A stretch of DNA of 64,000 nucleotides from Doryteuthis pealeii (taxonomy: Eukaryota > Mollusca > Cephalopoda > Myopsida > Loliginidae), in assembly GCA_023376005.1 (NCBI GenBank), contig CM042157.1:27120832-27184831 (forward strand). The letters are read 5' to 3'. The position numbers and the translations under genes were made by a program. The notes under the pieces were generated by a model. The model saw nothing but the letters and a program-made list of their open reading frames with translations, did not search any database and was not told the origin of the DNA. Numbering within the stretch: position 1 is the first letter of the stretch; each line of letters starts with the position of its first letter. Shown here piece by piece: positions 10,446 through 19,965 of the stretch.

Positions 10446-11544
10446 TAAGGAACATGTGTATTAATTTATAGATTATATAATACTAAGTGTAATCTTATTG
10501 GAATATATATAAAGCTTAATCAACATTGGAAATGTTAAATCAACACTAATATTTTGCAAAGTTTTCATATTACATTTTCTTTTGTAATGCTCTTAATCCA
10601 TTTTGTAAAAGAAAAACACCAATATCCCCGTAGAACACTATAGAAGGGGGGGAGAATATATGGGGGGAAATAGATATTCGAATCAAGAAGTTCCTGCTGA
10701 GTGGGGACCAAAAACAAGCAAGTTCACCGTCTATCTCACAAGCCAGACTTTCTTTTGGTCAACACATTCTTCGTTTTCGTCTAGCAGCTGGAAAATCCGT
10801 CGTCGTAGTTGAAATAATCTTTAGCAGTTCAAAATAGCAATTCCTATTTAGTTTTGTTTCTGTTGGACTAAAATCCATTTCTTTACTGGGTCGTTCGCAA
10901 AGCGCTTCGTTGTCGTCGTCGTCGACTGCTTCTGCTGCTGCTGACTGCCCAGCGCTCGACTCACTTGTTATTTATGGACATATTTATCCAAACATCCGGG
11001 CACATCAGTCGAACCTCACGTCAGTCCAGTGCCCAAATCGCAATTGTTTTTGCATGGGGGAGGACGCGAGTTCGATCCCGGTAGGCAAGACAATGTCTTG
11101 CTCTTTTTCCTTTCTCGTTCTCCGTCACAAACACTTAAATAGACTGTGTTGCGCATTTGATTGGAGTTTTGTTGCAAAGATTTTGTTTTTCTTATTTGAG
11201 ATATCGATTTGATCTAATTTGTATGTGTTGGTGATATTTAGTGAAAGACGTTTATTATACCTCTTTGTTTGATTTTATGTTTTTGGACTTGTTGGCTTTC
11301 ACCAAAAATTCAGACTATATGATTATAATTAACACCTTCACATACTTACCCAGATTACCAGACCAGCGTACAGTTAATCAGTGAACAAGCGAAGCTGAAC
11401 CAGACAATGAGTCAAAACCCCAGGGGGTCATAAGATACACCAGACATTGGCTATATGTGATGAACGTCCAAAATCAATAACAGCCAGTGTACTCTAACGT
11501 TACAAAGTTGGCGGGTCTGTTAGAGACTGATCATCTCTGATAGG
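10446..11544. other. unassigned sequence upstream of the gypsy insertion
   Basis: Mixed AT-rich and moderate-GC sequence. A 100-codon frame at 10910 starts in a serine/alanine run and resembles no family I know. The last part (about 11500-11544) may belong to the LINE that resumes after 16258, which would put the gypsy element inside a LINE. Not proven. Confidence 0.4.
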
Positions 11545-11725
11545 TGAAATAAGTGTACTCACACAGATATATGTTTTATGTATATGTATTTATTCACGTG
11601 AATTACAGCAACCCTTTTAGTACCTAGGGCCTGTTCAAAGTGAGGCTGGGCGGATGTAAACAAACCCTACTAGAATGTTGCGGGCTTAATGTAGTTACCA
11701 GTAGTTAGTGGTCACAACTGTTACA
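11545..11725 (-). repeat. 3' LTR of the gypsy element
   Basis: 181 bases with TG...CA ends, matching the copy at 16072-16252 with no difference that I could find. On the minus strand it holds an AATAAA-like polyadenylation signal (GTGAATAAATAC). Confidence 0.95.
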
Positions 11726-11735
11726 TCCCCTCTGT
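11726..11735 (-). promoter_or_regulatory. polypurine tract
   Basis: On the minus strand ACAGAGGGGA lies directly against the 3' LTR, where the plus-strand primer for reverse transcription is expected. Confidence 0.8.
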
Positions 11736-11746
11736 GCAACTGAAAG

Positions 11747-11790
<44 letters not shown>

Positions 11791-11904
11791 GAGTAGTGAT
11801 GTTGTCAATGACTTTGTGTATATGTATACTGTTTGTATTTGCCTTTTTCTTCTAGTCACTTATGACTTTATTATTCTTATTTATTTATTTATTTATTTTA
11901 TTTA

Positions 11905-11942
<38 letters not shown>

Positions 11943-11983
11943 TTTATTTTATTTTTTTTTTATGTTTTATGTTCATTTGTTGG
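11736..11983 (-). other. 3' untranslated region of the gypsy element
   Basis: Long T homopolymers on the plus strand (A-rich in the element's sense), about 11754-11790 and 11911-11960, between the integrase tail stop and the purine tract. No coding. Confidence 0.7.
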
Positions 11984-12493
11984 TTATATAGGCATTGTTT
12001 CGTCTGTTAGTAAGTATTCCTTGTAGCGTGTTGGAGTTCTGGTGTGTCTTCCTGATGAGGTTTGGTTGTCAGCATGTGGTTTATGTGGTCTGGCTTGGTG
12101 TTGTGTGCTTGGTATTATATCTCTCTCTTCCCTTGTCGATGGGTCTGTACGTATGTGGCGTCGGTTTCTCCTTATGGTGTTGCCATTTTCTGTGGTAACA
12201 TTGTAGGATCTGGGCTCTTTGTTTGTGCCCGTAACTACTGCCTTTTCCCATGTAGCTGACTGAGGGTTTATTACTGTTACATATTGGCCATTGTGGAGTG
12301 TTGGCAAATCTTTAGCACCCCGGTTGTAGTATTTTTCTTGTTCCTGTTGGCGTTTGTGTAACTCCTCTGAAATTTTGTCCTTTTCAGGATGTGTGTTCCT
12401 GATCCTTATTGGGAGGTTTCCTCTGATCATTTTTTGTACAGCAGCTGTGCTGGACTTGGAAGGCTGTGATTGATTGGTGTTGTTCTCAAACAC
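11984..12493 (-). CDS. integrase C-terminal frame of the gypsy element
   Basis: The 169-codon open frame continues the integrase: YYNRGAKDLPTLHNGQYVTV then RSYNVTTENGNTIRRNRRHI, the basic C-terminal module typical of gypsy integrases. It is in the -1 frame relative to the RT/integrase frame. The crossover is the A6 run (element sense) at 12430-12435, where the upstream frame stops. Its own ATG is unlikely to be a real start. Confidence 0.8.
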   Translation of the reverse strand: MFENNTNQSQPSKSSTAAVQKMIRGNLPIRIRNTHPEKDKISEELHKRQQEQEKYYNRGAKDLPTLHNGQYVTVINPQSATWEKAVVTGTNKEPRSYNVTTENGNTIRRNRRHIRTDPSTREERDIIPSTQHQARPHKPHADNQTSSGRHTRTPTRYKEYLLTDETMPI

Positions 12494-14544
12494 AGCAATG
12501 CCATGTCTATATCTGTGTTGCTGTCTTTGGCCTTTTTTAGTGTCTTTTTTACTGTTTGGATGGTTCTTTCTATAAAACCATTTGACTGGGCGTATGTTGG
12601 TGAAGAGGTAATGTGGTCAAATCCCCAGTCTTTGGCAAATTGTTTGAATGCATAGCTATCATATTGCGGGCCATTATCGCTTATGATACGTTCCGGAATC
12701 CCATGTTCTCCGAATAGGGATTTCAATGCATGTATCACCTCTTGGCTTGTGCATGTGTTATGCATTTTTCTGATAAACGGGAACTTGGAATGGTAGTCGG
12801 CTACAAGTAGGTAAGTTTCCCCTGCTACGTGGAAGAGATCAGAGCCGATTACTTTCCATGATCTGGAAGGAATTTCGTGTGGCATCATGGTTTCCTTCTT
12901 TTGTTCATTTTGGTATTTCTGGCATGTGAGGCATCCTTTAACATTTTTTTCGATATCCTCATTTATTCCTGGCCAGTACACGCATGTTTTGGCTCTTAGG
13001 ATACTTTTTTCGATGCCTTGATGGGATGCATGGATCTTATTTAGGATTTCATTCCTCATGGTGTTAGGGATTAGTATCCTTCCCCCTTTCAGTACTAAGG
13101 AGTCCTCTACTGATAGCTCATCTCTGAATGACCAATATGGTCTGAGTGGTGCTGGGGTATCTTTGGCTTTGTCCGGCCATCCATCATATATTTTTTTTCG
13201 TAGTGCTGACACTACCTGGTCATTTCTTGACTCCTCCTTCAGCTCCTCGAGTTTGTTTGTACTGAATTGTACAAACTCAATTCTTACATCCAGGTTTACT
13301 GGGTTGCAATTATTTTTGTTAGGCAATCTTGACAGCCCATCAGCCAACAGTACCTCTTTTCCTGGACGGTATGTTATGGTGAGATCATATCCCTGCGTTT
13401 CCATTAACATTCGTTGTAGTCTTGGGGGTGCTGCTGACAGATTTTTTTGGCTTATCATTTCTAGTGGTTTGTGGTCTGTCTCAACTGTGAATGGCCTCCC
13501 ATACACGTATGTATGGAATCTCTGGCATCCAAATACCACTGCCAGCATCTCGCGTTCTATGTTCGCGTATCTTTGCTCAGCAGAGGTGAGTGATTTGGAT
13601 GCGAATGCAACTGGCCTATCATTTTGTAGTAGAGCTGCTCCTAGTCCTCTGCTCGAAGCATCAACTTGGATGATTGTTGGCTTGGTAGGGTCAAAGTATG
13701 CTAGGGTTGTCTCTTTACTGATTATGGCCTTGATTCGTTGGAAGGCCTTCTCATGACTGTTTGTCCATGTATATATGTTCCCTTTTTTTAGGAGGTCGCG
13801 AAGATTGGCAGTGTGTTCAGACAGTCGAGGTATGAAAGGGGCCATGTATGTCACCATTCCTAAGATATGCTGTAGTTCAGCTTCATTGGTAGGAGATTTT
13901 AGGGCTTTGATGTCTTCTACTTTTTGGGGATCTGGGTGTACTCCATTTTCGTCGTAGATTCCGCCAAAAAATTTGATGGATTTGGTCTTAATGTTGCATT
14001 TTGTGCTGTTGAACACAAGACCATTTTCCTTTGCAGCTTCCATCAGGCTGAGCAAGTTGTTATCGTGCTCCTTTTCGTCTTTTCCAAATACTACAACATC
14101 ATCAGAGATACCAATGGTTCCAGAGCATTTTTCGAGTATTTGGTCCATCTTTTGTTGGAATATGTCCTGGCTCATCACCAACCCGAATGGCATCCTCATG
14201 AAACAGTACCTGCCAAATGGACTGTTGAAGCATGTTAAGTCTTGACTTTCTTCATCAAGCTCGATGGACCAGTAGCCATTTTTTGCATCAAGCTTGCTGA
14301 ACCATTTTGCCTTTGCCATTTTGTGGGTTATTTCTTCTAGGGTTGGGACTCTGTGATGACATCTTTTGATTGCCTTATTTAAATCTTTTGGGTCCAGGCA
14401 GATCCTCATTTGTCCATTGCTTTTCCGGCTATATACTAGGCTGCTGACCCAGTCGGTTGGTTTTAAAAAACCTTTTTTATGACACGGTCTTTCACCATCT
14501 TGTCTAATTCTTTTTTTATTTCCTCTTTTAGGTGGATGGGGCAT
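12427..14544 (-). CDS. pol: pol: reverse transcriptase, RNase H and integrase
   Basis: Open frame of 705 codons; the first 20-odd are probably not translated because this frame is entered by frameshift near 14478-14463. RT: LDAKNGYW (catalytic D86) and SDDVVV (149-150, an S-D-D variant of the YxDD box). RNase H: D294, E330 and D357 (TDHKP). Integrase: HxxH (505, 508) with CLTC (538-541) zinc finger, then catalytic D569, D623 and E659 with D35E spacing. It copies the element RNA to DNA and inserts it. The frame ends at the A6 run, and the integrase tail continues in the next frame. The SDD box and HASH motif suggest a K02A2.6-like lineage (inference). Confidence 0.93.
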   Translation of the reverse strand: MPHPPKRGNKKRIRQDGERPCHKKGFLKPTDWVSSLVYSRKSNGQMRICLDPKDLNKAIKRCHHRVPTLEEITHKMAKAKWFSKLDAKNGYWSIELDEESQDLTCFNSPFGRYCFMRMPFGLVMSQDIFQQKMDQILEKCSGTIGISDDVVVFGKDEKEHDNNLLSLMEAAKENGLVFNSTKCNIKTKSIKFFGGIYDENGVHPDPQKVEDIKALKSPTNEAELQHILGMVTYMAPFIPRLSEHTANLRDLLKKGNIYTWTNSHEKAFQRIKAIISKETTLAYFDPTKPTIIQVDASSRGLGAALLQNDRPVAFASKSLTSAEQRYANIEREMLAVVFGCQRFHTYVYGRPFTVETDHKPLEMISQKNLSAAPPRLQRMLMETQGYDLTITYRPGKEVLLADGLSRLPNKNNCNPVNLDVRIEFVQFSTNKLEELKEESRNDQVVSALRKKIYDGWPDKAKDTPAPLRPYWSFRDELSVEDSLVLKGGRILIPNTMRNEILNKIHASHQGIEKSILRAKTCVYWPGINEDIEKNVKGCLTCQKYQNEQKKETMMPHEIPSRSWKVIGSDLFHVAGETYLLVADYHSKFPFIRKMHNTCTSQEVIHALKSLFGEHGIPERIISDNGPQYDSYAFKQFAKDWGFDHITSSPTYAQSNGFIERTIQTVKKTLKKAKDSNTDIDMALLCLRTTPINHSLPSPAQLLYKK
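14463..14478 (-). promoter_or_regulatory. frame-change site between gag-pro and pol
   Basis: The element-sense sequence contains A AAA AAG in the gag phase (14478-14472), a legitimate -1 slippery heptamer. It is followed by six T and the stop. A -1 slip would enter the pol frame. A one-base loss in the T run would explain the break equally well, and its place inside the RT fingers favours mutation or base-call error. Confidence 0.5.
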
Positions 14545-16037
14545 TTTCGTGGTGCATGTATGACTGGGGTTATTGCGGGGTCAAGAACAATGTGGTATTT
14601 ACCTGGGAAGTGGCCTATACGGTCAAATTGTTTTGGGTAGTCCCGTAATAGGTCGTTGATGGACTGTATTTGGTATTTCTTTTTTATTTCACAGTGTAGG
14701 GTTAACATTTTTAGGTTGCGGCAGCTTGGTAATCCTAGTATTGCTGGTCCGTTTGTGTCTGTGATGTAAAATTTTTCTGCTGACCATGTGTCTTGGTTGT
14801 ACTTGCATTGGAGTTTGATGGTGCCAATTTGTGGTATGATAGTCTTGTTGTATGCTGTTAGAATGGTGTCTGAGTGTCTCACTAATTTTTCTGGTGGATT
14901 TGGACACATTTCTTTGTAGATCCGCAGTGGTAGAATATTACCTTCTGCACCGGTATCTACTTTTACAAGTAGTTTCGCTGGGATCTTTTCTCTTCCTGGT
15001 ACTTGGATTTTTATTTTTGTTGTGACCTCTGTGCGGTTATCCGAACTGTTTATGTTATGAAATTGTAAATCTTCGGAATCGCTATTGTCAGTGTCATTGT
15101 CTACAGCATCAATATTTTTGTTATATCTCTGGTCGTATTTCGACTTGTACCGTTCCCTTGGTAGAGTGTTGTATGGTGTTTTGCAAACACTCGCCCAGTG
15201 GTTCCATTTCCCACATTTTAGGCATTTTGTGCCCTGGGCTGGGCATTTGTCGTATCGCCTGTGGTTTTCTCCACATTTTGGACAGCATTTTTTTTTGTGT
15301 TTGTTCTGTATGCTATCAACTGTGGCGTTTTGTTGTGGGTTTTGCATTTTTGTAGCTTGTAACTGCTTCATGTGGTTAATTGAAGCTTCGTGGTTTTTTC
15401 CAATGTGTATAGCTTTTTCTAGGGTCATTTTCTTGTCTTCTGCCAGTAATTGTTTTTGAACTTCTGGGTATATTGTACCAGCGATTATTTGTTCAATGAT
15501 GGTTTTATCGAACTCAGAGTTAAACTCGTCTCTGTGTTTCGTTTTCCGAAGATCACACTGCGCTGTCTGTAGACGTATTCTGGAAATAAATTCGTCCATT
15601 GTCTCTGGTTCGTTGGTATTACTGTCAATTTTTTGGTTAACATGTCTGAGTGCCAAGCGGGCTACTCTAAAATTTTGGTTTGACTTTCCGTATTCCTCGA
15701 ATTTTTCCCATACGATATCCGGCCGTTTTTTGTCCTCGGCAGACAGACCCCAACTATTAAATTTCAAAATACCTTTTTCTCCTGTGCGAAGTAAGATTTC
15801 GTCAATTTGGTCCTGTGGGTCTGTTATTTTTTTTCTTCTGAATAGCATTTCGCATTGTTGCCGGAACATTGATATGGCTTCAGCTCTGTTTGGGTTGTCC
15901 CATTTCATCGTAATGTTGTCTATGGCGGCCATCTTGTCTCTGACACTGCTGTTTACGAGGGACTCTCTCGGTTCCTTATTTTCTTTTTTTTTTGGAGGTG
16001 AATAAGTGTTTTCTCGTAGCGTGTGTGTATGTATCAA
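14463..16037 (-). CDS. gag: gag-protease polyprotein with start of RT
   Basis: 524 codons. Residues 36-230 are capsid-like, and M36 is an alternative start. Two zinc knuckles: CPKC...C (252-265, H259, slightly unusual C-x2-C-x3-H-x5-C spacing) and CLKCGKWNHWASVC (272-285, canonical CCHC). The aspartic protease has DTGA (361-364) and ILGLPSC (433-439). Residues 470-524 are already the N-terminal fingers of RT (FPGKYHIVLDP...), so the frame ends inside RT. It packages and matures the element particle. The stop at 14463 follows a run of six T. Confidence 0.92.
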   Translation of the reverse strand: MIHTHTLRENTYSPPKKKENKEPRESLVNSSVRDKMAAIDNITMKWDNPNRAEAISMFRQQCEMLFRRKKITDPQDQIDEILLRTGEKGILKFNSWGLSAEDKKRPDIVWEKFEEYGKSNQNFRVARLALRHVNQKIDSNTNEPETMDEFISRIRLQTAQCDLRKTKHRDEFNSEFDKTIIEQIIAGTIYPEVQKQLLAEDKKMTLEKAIHIGKNHEASINHMKQLQATKMQNPQQNATVDSIQNKHKKKCCPKCGENHRRYDKCPAQGTKCLKCGKWNHWASVCKTPYNTLPRERYKSKYDQRYNKNIDAVDNDTDNSDSEDLQFHNINSSDNRTEVTTKIKIQVPGREKIPAKLLVKVDTGAEGNILPLRIYKEMCPNPPEKLVRHSDTILTAYNKTIIPQIGTIKLQCKYNQDTWSAEKFYITDTNGPAILGLPSCRNLKMLTLHCEIKKKYQIQSINDLLRDYPKQFDRIGHFPGKYHIVLDPAITPVIHAPRKCPIHLKEEIKKELDKMVKDRVIKKVF

Positions 16038-16059
16038 GTGCGCGAGGTATTAAGGAACA

Positions 16060-16071
16060 CCGCTGCTACCA
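16060..16071 (-). promoter_or_regulatory. primer-binding site
   Basis: Directly after the 5' LTR on the minus strand is TGGTAGCAGCGG. The first nine bases are complementary to the 3' end of animal initiator Met tRNA as I recall it, a common primer for LTR elements. Confidence 0.75.
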
Positions 16072-16252
16072 TGAAATAAGTGTACTCACACAGATATATG
16101 TTTTATGTATATGTATTTATTCACGTGAATTACAGCAACCCTTTTAGTACCTAGGGCCTGTTCAAAGTGAGGCTGGGCGGATGTAAACAAACCCTACTAG
16201 AATGTTGCGGGCTTAATGTAGTTACCAGTAGTTAGTGGTCACAACTGTTACA
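16072..16252 (-). repeat. 5' LTR of the gypsy element
   Basis: 181 bases, TG...CA ends, reading the same as 11545-11725. It carries the element promoter. ATAGG follows at 16253-16257. Confidence 0.95.
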
Positions 16253-16257
16253 ATAGG

Positions 16258-16640
16258 GTCAGCCTGGTGAGGGGAGTTTAATTCTGAAAGACCTGAAACT
16301 CTCCTTTGACCCAAGTAAAAATGAAATCACTGATGACATGAAGATATAATAAATTGATATGTGATAGAAGTGGATAATGCAGATATCATATATTTGGATT
16401 TTAGCGAAGCATTTGATACGGTGTCACATGATAGATTACTAGTTTTAATATTATTTTAACTAGTTTTAATATTAATAGTTTATTAATATTATTAATAATG
16501 ATACATAATAATTGGAAAACAGCAATTAGAAAAGTTCAATAAATTCATAAAGATACTTACTGAATAGTTTCTCTAAAATGTATTTTTGTAAAGTTTGTGA
16601 AACATTGATCAGGAATCACGTATTAAATTTTACTAGCAGA
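16258..16640 (+). pseudogene. LINE reverse transcriptase remnant
   Basis: 16365-16440 encodes VDNADIIYLDFSEAFDTVSH, with the LINE RT catalytic motif (YLDFxKAFD). 16570-16635 gives RNHVLNF, similar to 9990-10040. Internal deletion and stops make it dead. The gypsy element lies immediately to its left. Confidence 0.7.
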
Positions 16641-16737
16641 ACCTGTGGATATACCGAAGTTTGATAATTTAATTAATACAACATTTGATATATTTACTTA
16701 AGAGCTATTGTAAAATAATTCAATATGCAAAAAGTAT

Positions 16738-16917
16738 GGGCCGGGTTAGCTCAGTCGGTAGAGCGTTCGGCTAGAAACTACAAGGTTCCTAGTTCGATTC
16801 CGGTCCTCGCCACCTCAGACGCCAAAACAATCTCCTCTGTCTAGCGCTGGGGATAGACTCCCTCGTTGATTGGCTGATACCGACTTTAAGCCACCCCGAA
16901 GATTTTCACTTACTTTC
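16738..16917 (+). mobile_element. tRNA-derived SINE, family A, internally shortened
   Basis: Head GGGTTAGCTCAGTCGGTAG and B box AGTTCGATTCCGG; the mid-body GTAAAGTG segment is missing. The flanks (TTAAGAGCTATTG left, TTAATCTTGATT right) match those of 35780-36140 and the SINE-free copy at 31100-31160. Confidence 0.85.
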
Positions 16918-17010
16918 ATATTAATCTTGATTCAGCTCTCTCTTTTTCTTTCTTTCTCCAATTCAAATAAATTCAGTTTTTCATGTGTTTTGATTTGTAT
17001 GAGGTCACTG

Positions 17011-17258
17011 TGTCGAGAGATTTCGCTTTAAGAACATTGGAATAGAAGTGCCGTTTTTCTTATGTACTGCTGCACTACACTGGCCCCTGCACTAAGAAGG
17101 CGATACGTAACGCCAACATATACAGGGCAATCTCTCGTTCGGCGAGGGGCACGACGGTTGGCTTACCAAAACAAATCCTTTCTAGTAGCAGATAGCCTGT
17201 CAGGTGTTCGCCCAAATAAATCCTTCCTCTTTCTGTGTTCATTGGATATCTCGTTACA
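17011..17258 (+). repeat. possible LTR with adjoining primer site
   Basis: TGTCGAGAGA...TCGTTACA has TG...CA ends and is followed by GTGGTCAGAGGAGAAGG, reminiscent of a primer-binding site. No second copy or duplication was found, so this is tentative. 17259-17660 has no feature that I can support apart from a short GGTTGGTTGATTTTACAGC repeat (17560) shared with 30750, 44390 and 62320. Confidence 0.3.
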
Positions 17259-17659
17259 GTGGTCAGAGGAGAAGGAAGGTCAGTGGACACGAGACGTCAG
17301 TGGGCACGCGTCGTCGTCATGGTCAATTGACTTAAGTCAACAGATTATCTTCCTGTTTCTCTTCTTGGCTTGGGATTGAAACCGCTTACTGTTTGTTTAC
17401 ACCTATTGACTACACCTAGTCAATATCCAATTACATTACACTTAAACGTATCCTGGATCTGACAGTAAACGGCATCTGGTGGTGAGTCTCTATTCTGGAT
17501 CCCTGGTGAGAGTGGAGTCAGTCCTGTGTTTCCAATACTCCCATGATCACTTGGTTGGTTGATTTTACAGCATGTCAACCCTTGTTGGGTTATTTTAATG
17601 CTAATAGTTATCGTCGTACTAAATGAACTCGGCAACCAAAGTTTAAATACTAACTGAGA

Positions 17660-18205
17660 CTATTTGCATTCCACATAGCGCTAATACCAGTAGGGAAAAG
17701 TTTGAATCCAAATATTCTCCCTCCAGCTATGGGTAAATAATAGGGTGAGCTGGGCTCTTTAATGGTAGTTATGTTTAAAGAATTAGCGATATTACCAAAA
17801 CTGAATTCAAACTTTTTAAACTCCCCTCAAATAATTGACCTTGTGTCACATCCTATTTGTGCAGAGGGGTTGGTTAATAAATATATATATATATATATAC
17901 TAACCCCTCCGAACGAGCAGGATGTGACAAAAGGTCAATTTCTTAAGCGGAGTTTAACGGGTTTGAATTCAGAGTTTTACTTCTCTTAGTTACCTAGCCA
18001 TGGGTAAAGAGCCCAGTCTGCTCTGCTATTTACCCATAGCCGGAGGGAGAACTGGATTCATACCTTTCCCCAGGGTATTAGCGCAATGCGAATTGCAAAC
18101 AGCTTCGTCCAGGAATTGAACTCGGGTCGTCGAGTCCGTTTCCTATGACTCTAACCATTAGACCACGCGCCTCCACGCGCCTCCACGCGCCTCCACGCGC
18201 CTGAT
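17660..18205. mobile_element. inverted pair of family B SINE pieces around (TA)n
   Basis: 17660-17765 (plus) and 17985-18205 (minus) are family B. Between them 17836-17952 is a palindrome (GTGTCACATCC...GGATGTGAC) centred on a TA tract. At the minus-strand 5' end the SINE start is repeated as a 10-base unit (GCGCCTCCAC) about four times, 18170-18205. Confidence 0.75.
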
Positions 18206-18720
18206 AAATAAGTATATGCTTGCGAGGTTAAATATTCTCATAGCATTTGAATATGCATTGAGGTGAATTGTTTAACTTTTGTTTTATACCCATCTTAACA
18301 TACGTATACCCGTGGTTGTATACATCTTAATCTTGTAGCTTCTCTTATATTTTCCGTAGCTTCTTCTTAGCTTGGTCTGGACTTATCTTGGACTGAATCG
18401 CTGTCCGGCTTCTTATGGATCTGTCTGTTTTCTCAGCTGTTTCTGACTGTCTTCTTCTTAAGATTCTGGTTGAGAAGTCATGCGTTGTCGTTTGTTTTTT
18501 AGTGACAACATAAGATATTTTCTTTGGTGAATTCAAATGTATTTTATTTGAGTCTTATTTCTCTTTCTTGTGTCTGGTCCACTCAACCGCGCAGTGAAAA
18601 TCTAGCCAACCGCTATTGCGTCTTCATTCTTCAGCGGCTAGCTAGAGACATTATTTAACTAAACTCTCTCCCACGTTCGCACGATGAACAGGAAGATAGG
18701 GTATTTCTCCTAATTTTTGA
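18206..18720. repeat. LTR-like dispersed sequence, weak
   Basis: The start GGTTGTATACATC near 18314 and the CT-rich body resemble the LTR-like repeats at 25468, 39087 and 39773, but no ends or duplication can be fixed. Nothing else is seen. Confidence 0.3.
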
Positions 18721-18721
18721 G

Positions 18722-18989
18722 ATGAGGATTGCTAAATTGTATTATTTAGATTACTCGGACTATTGTCCTCAACTTAATTGTTATTTGCACGACGTTTCAG
18801 TTGATATGATTTCCAGTCTCTTTCAGGTATTTCTTGTCGGACTTGGAAACCTTCTCTTCAAAATCGGGAGCCAATTACAACATGAAGCCGGGATGGAAAC
18901 CCGATTGATTTATCATCAGTCAGGCCTCTTAACTACTCGGCTATTCGCACCTACATACTGGGAGGTGGGTTTTAACTGATAAATGCATG

Positions 18990-18992
<3 letters not shown>
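18722..18992 (-). mobile_element. decayed tRNA-headed repeat with hammerhead remnant
   Basis: Minus strand: AGCCGAGTAGTTAAGAGGCC (A-box-like, about 18945) and GGGTTTCCATCCCGG (B-box-like), then about 70 bases later CTGAAAGAGACTGG...CTGAAACGTCG, a damaged hammerhead core. Same design as 51341-51474. Confidence 0.5.
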
Positions 18993-19046
<54 letters not shown>

Positions 19047-19047
19047 A
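18993..19047. repeat. (TA)n-(TG)n microsatellite
   Basis: TA tract followed by TG tract. 19048-19549 beyond it is unassigned. Confidence 0.95.
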
Positions 19048-19549
19048 ATCGGGAACCGATTCCGATATGAAGAGTCCTGAGTCCAACAAGGAAGAAAGGG
19101 TCCTAAAAAGGTTAAGAGACATGACTCACAATTCTCATTAACCTTGGTATTTTTCTGTTAACTTGAATTCAAATAATTTACACTAACCATGCATGATTTA
19201 TAGTATAACCATCAATAATGTAACACTTGCATTGCTTATTCCAATCCCTGTCGTGCTAACACTATGTTTGTCACATCTTCCATTTCTTCTAGCAAACAAA
19301 ACAGTTGGAATACTTTGTGAATATAAGGTGTGCTCCAATTTCCCACCTGAATTTATAGACTAGTCTAAATCACGTGGTTTATTCCTCTGGCCAATACCAA
19401 CCATACTGCGTGTCTGATACACTACTTAAACACTGACACAGGCCATAATTCTAATTGCACTCATTGAGGAGGGACTTACAATACTCAGGATTACCAGACG
19501 ATTACCAATACTCAGGACTCTTTACCAATGGATTACCAAGTATCCAATT

Positions 19550-19965
19550 GCAGCTAGTACGTGATCTTCTCTTTTCAGACGATGCCGCTCTATTAGCACA
19601 CAGACATCCAAACCATCATTGATAAATTCTCTGAGACATCAAAAGCATTTGGACTTACAATCAGTATTTAAAAAAATGAGCTACTGTACCAGCCCGCATC
19701 TTGCAATCCACGTCTTGTAAATCCATCTGTCTTCATTGATGGAAAAGCATTGAAGATTGTTGACACATTTAAATATCTTGGATCAACAGTCACATCTGAT
19801 GGAAAAATGGACAAAGAAATCCATTCCAGAATAGGTAAAGCTAGCACTGCATTCGGCAATCTGAAACATCGTTTATGGAGTACCAAAGATGTATCTCTTA
19901 AAATAAAAATTAATATCTACAGAGCAGTCGTGCTTTCTACTTTACTTCTTCCCGTAAGATTTTAA
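19550..19965 (+). pseudogene. LINE reverse transcriptase fragment
   Basis: 19563-19610 encodes DLLFSDDAALLAHRH, the RT active-site box with SDD in place of the usual ADD. After a frame change, 19750-19950 encodes FKYLGSTVTSDGKMDKEIHS and KINIYRAVVLSTLL, the conserved block after the RT palm in non-LTR elements. It is cut off at the start of the tandem array at 19954. Confidence 0.8.

Larger units (their letters stand above)
11545..16252 (-). mobile_element. Ty3/gypsy-type LTR retrotransposon, structurally complete
   Basis: 4708 bases on the minus strand, bounded by two 181-bp LTRs that read as identical by eye. ATAGG flanks both sides (11540-11544 and 16253-16257). Gene order is gag with two zinc knuckles, aspartic protease, RT, RNase H, integrase: the Ty3/gypsy order. 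There is no envelope frame. Identical LTRs imply recent insertion. Coding is split over three frames by two breaks at six-base homopolymers, so the copy as read may be inactive unless the breaks are sequencing errors or are bypassed by frameshifting. Confidence 0.95.

Noticed and set aside
11995..12259. Plus-strand frames rich in V, C, W
   Set aside because: Antisense of the integrase tail.
13058..13756. 232-codon plus-strand frame
   Set aside because: It is the antisense shadow of the gypsy pol gene.
16740..16812. Possible true tRNA gene
   Set aside because: A and B boxes are present, but the cloverleaf is imperfect and the sequence continues into the family A SINE body seen at eight sites.
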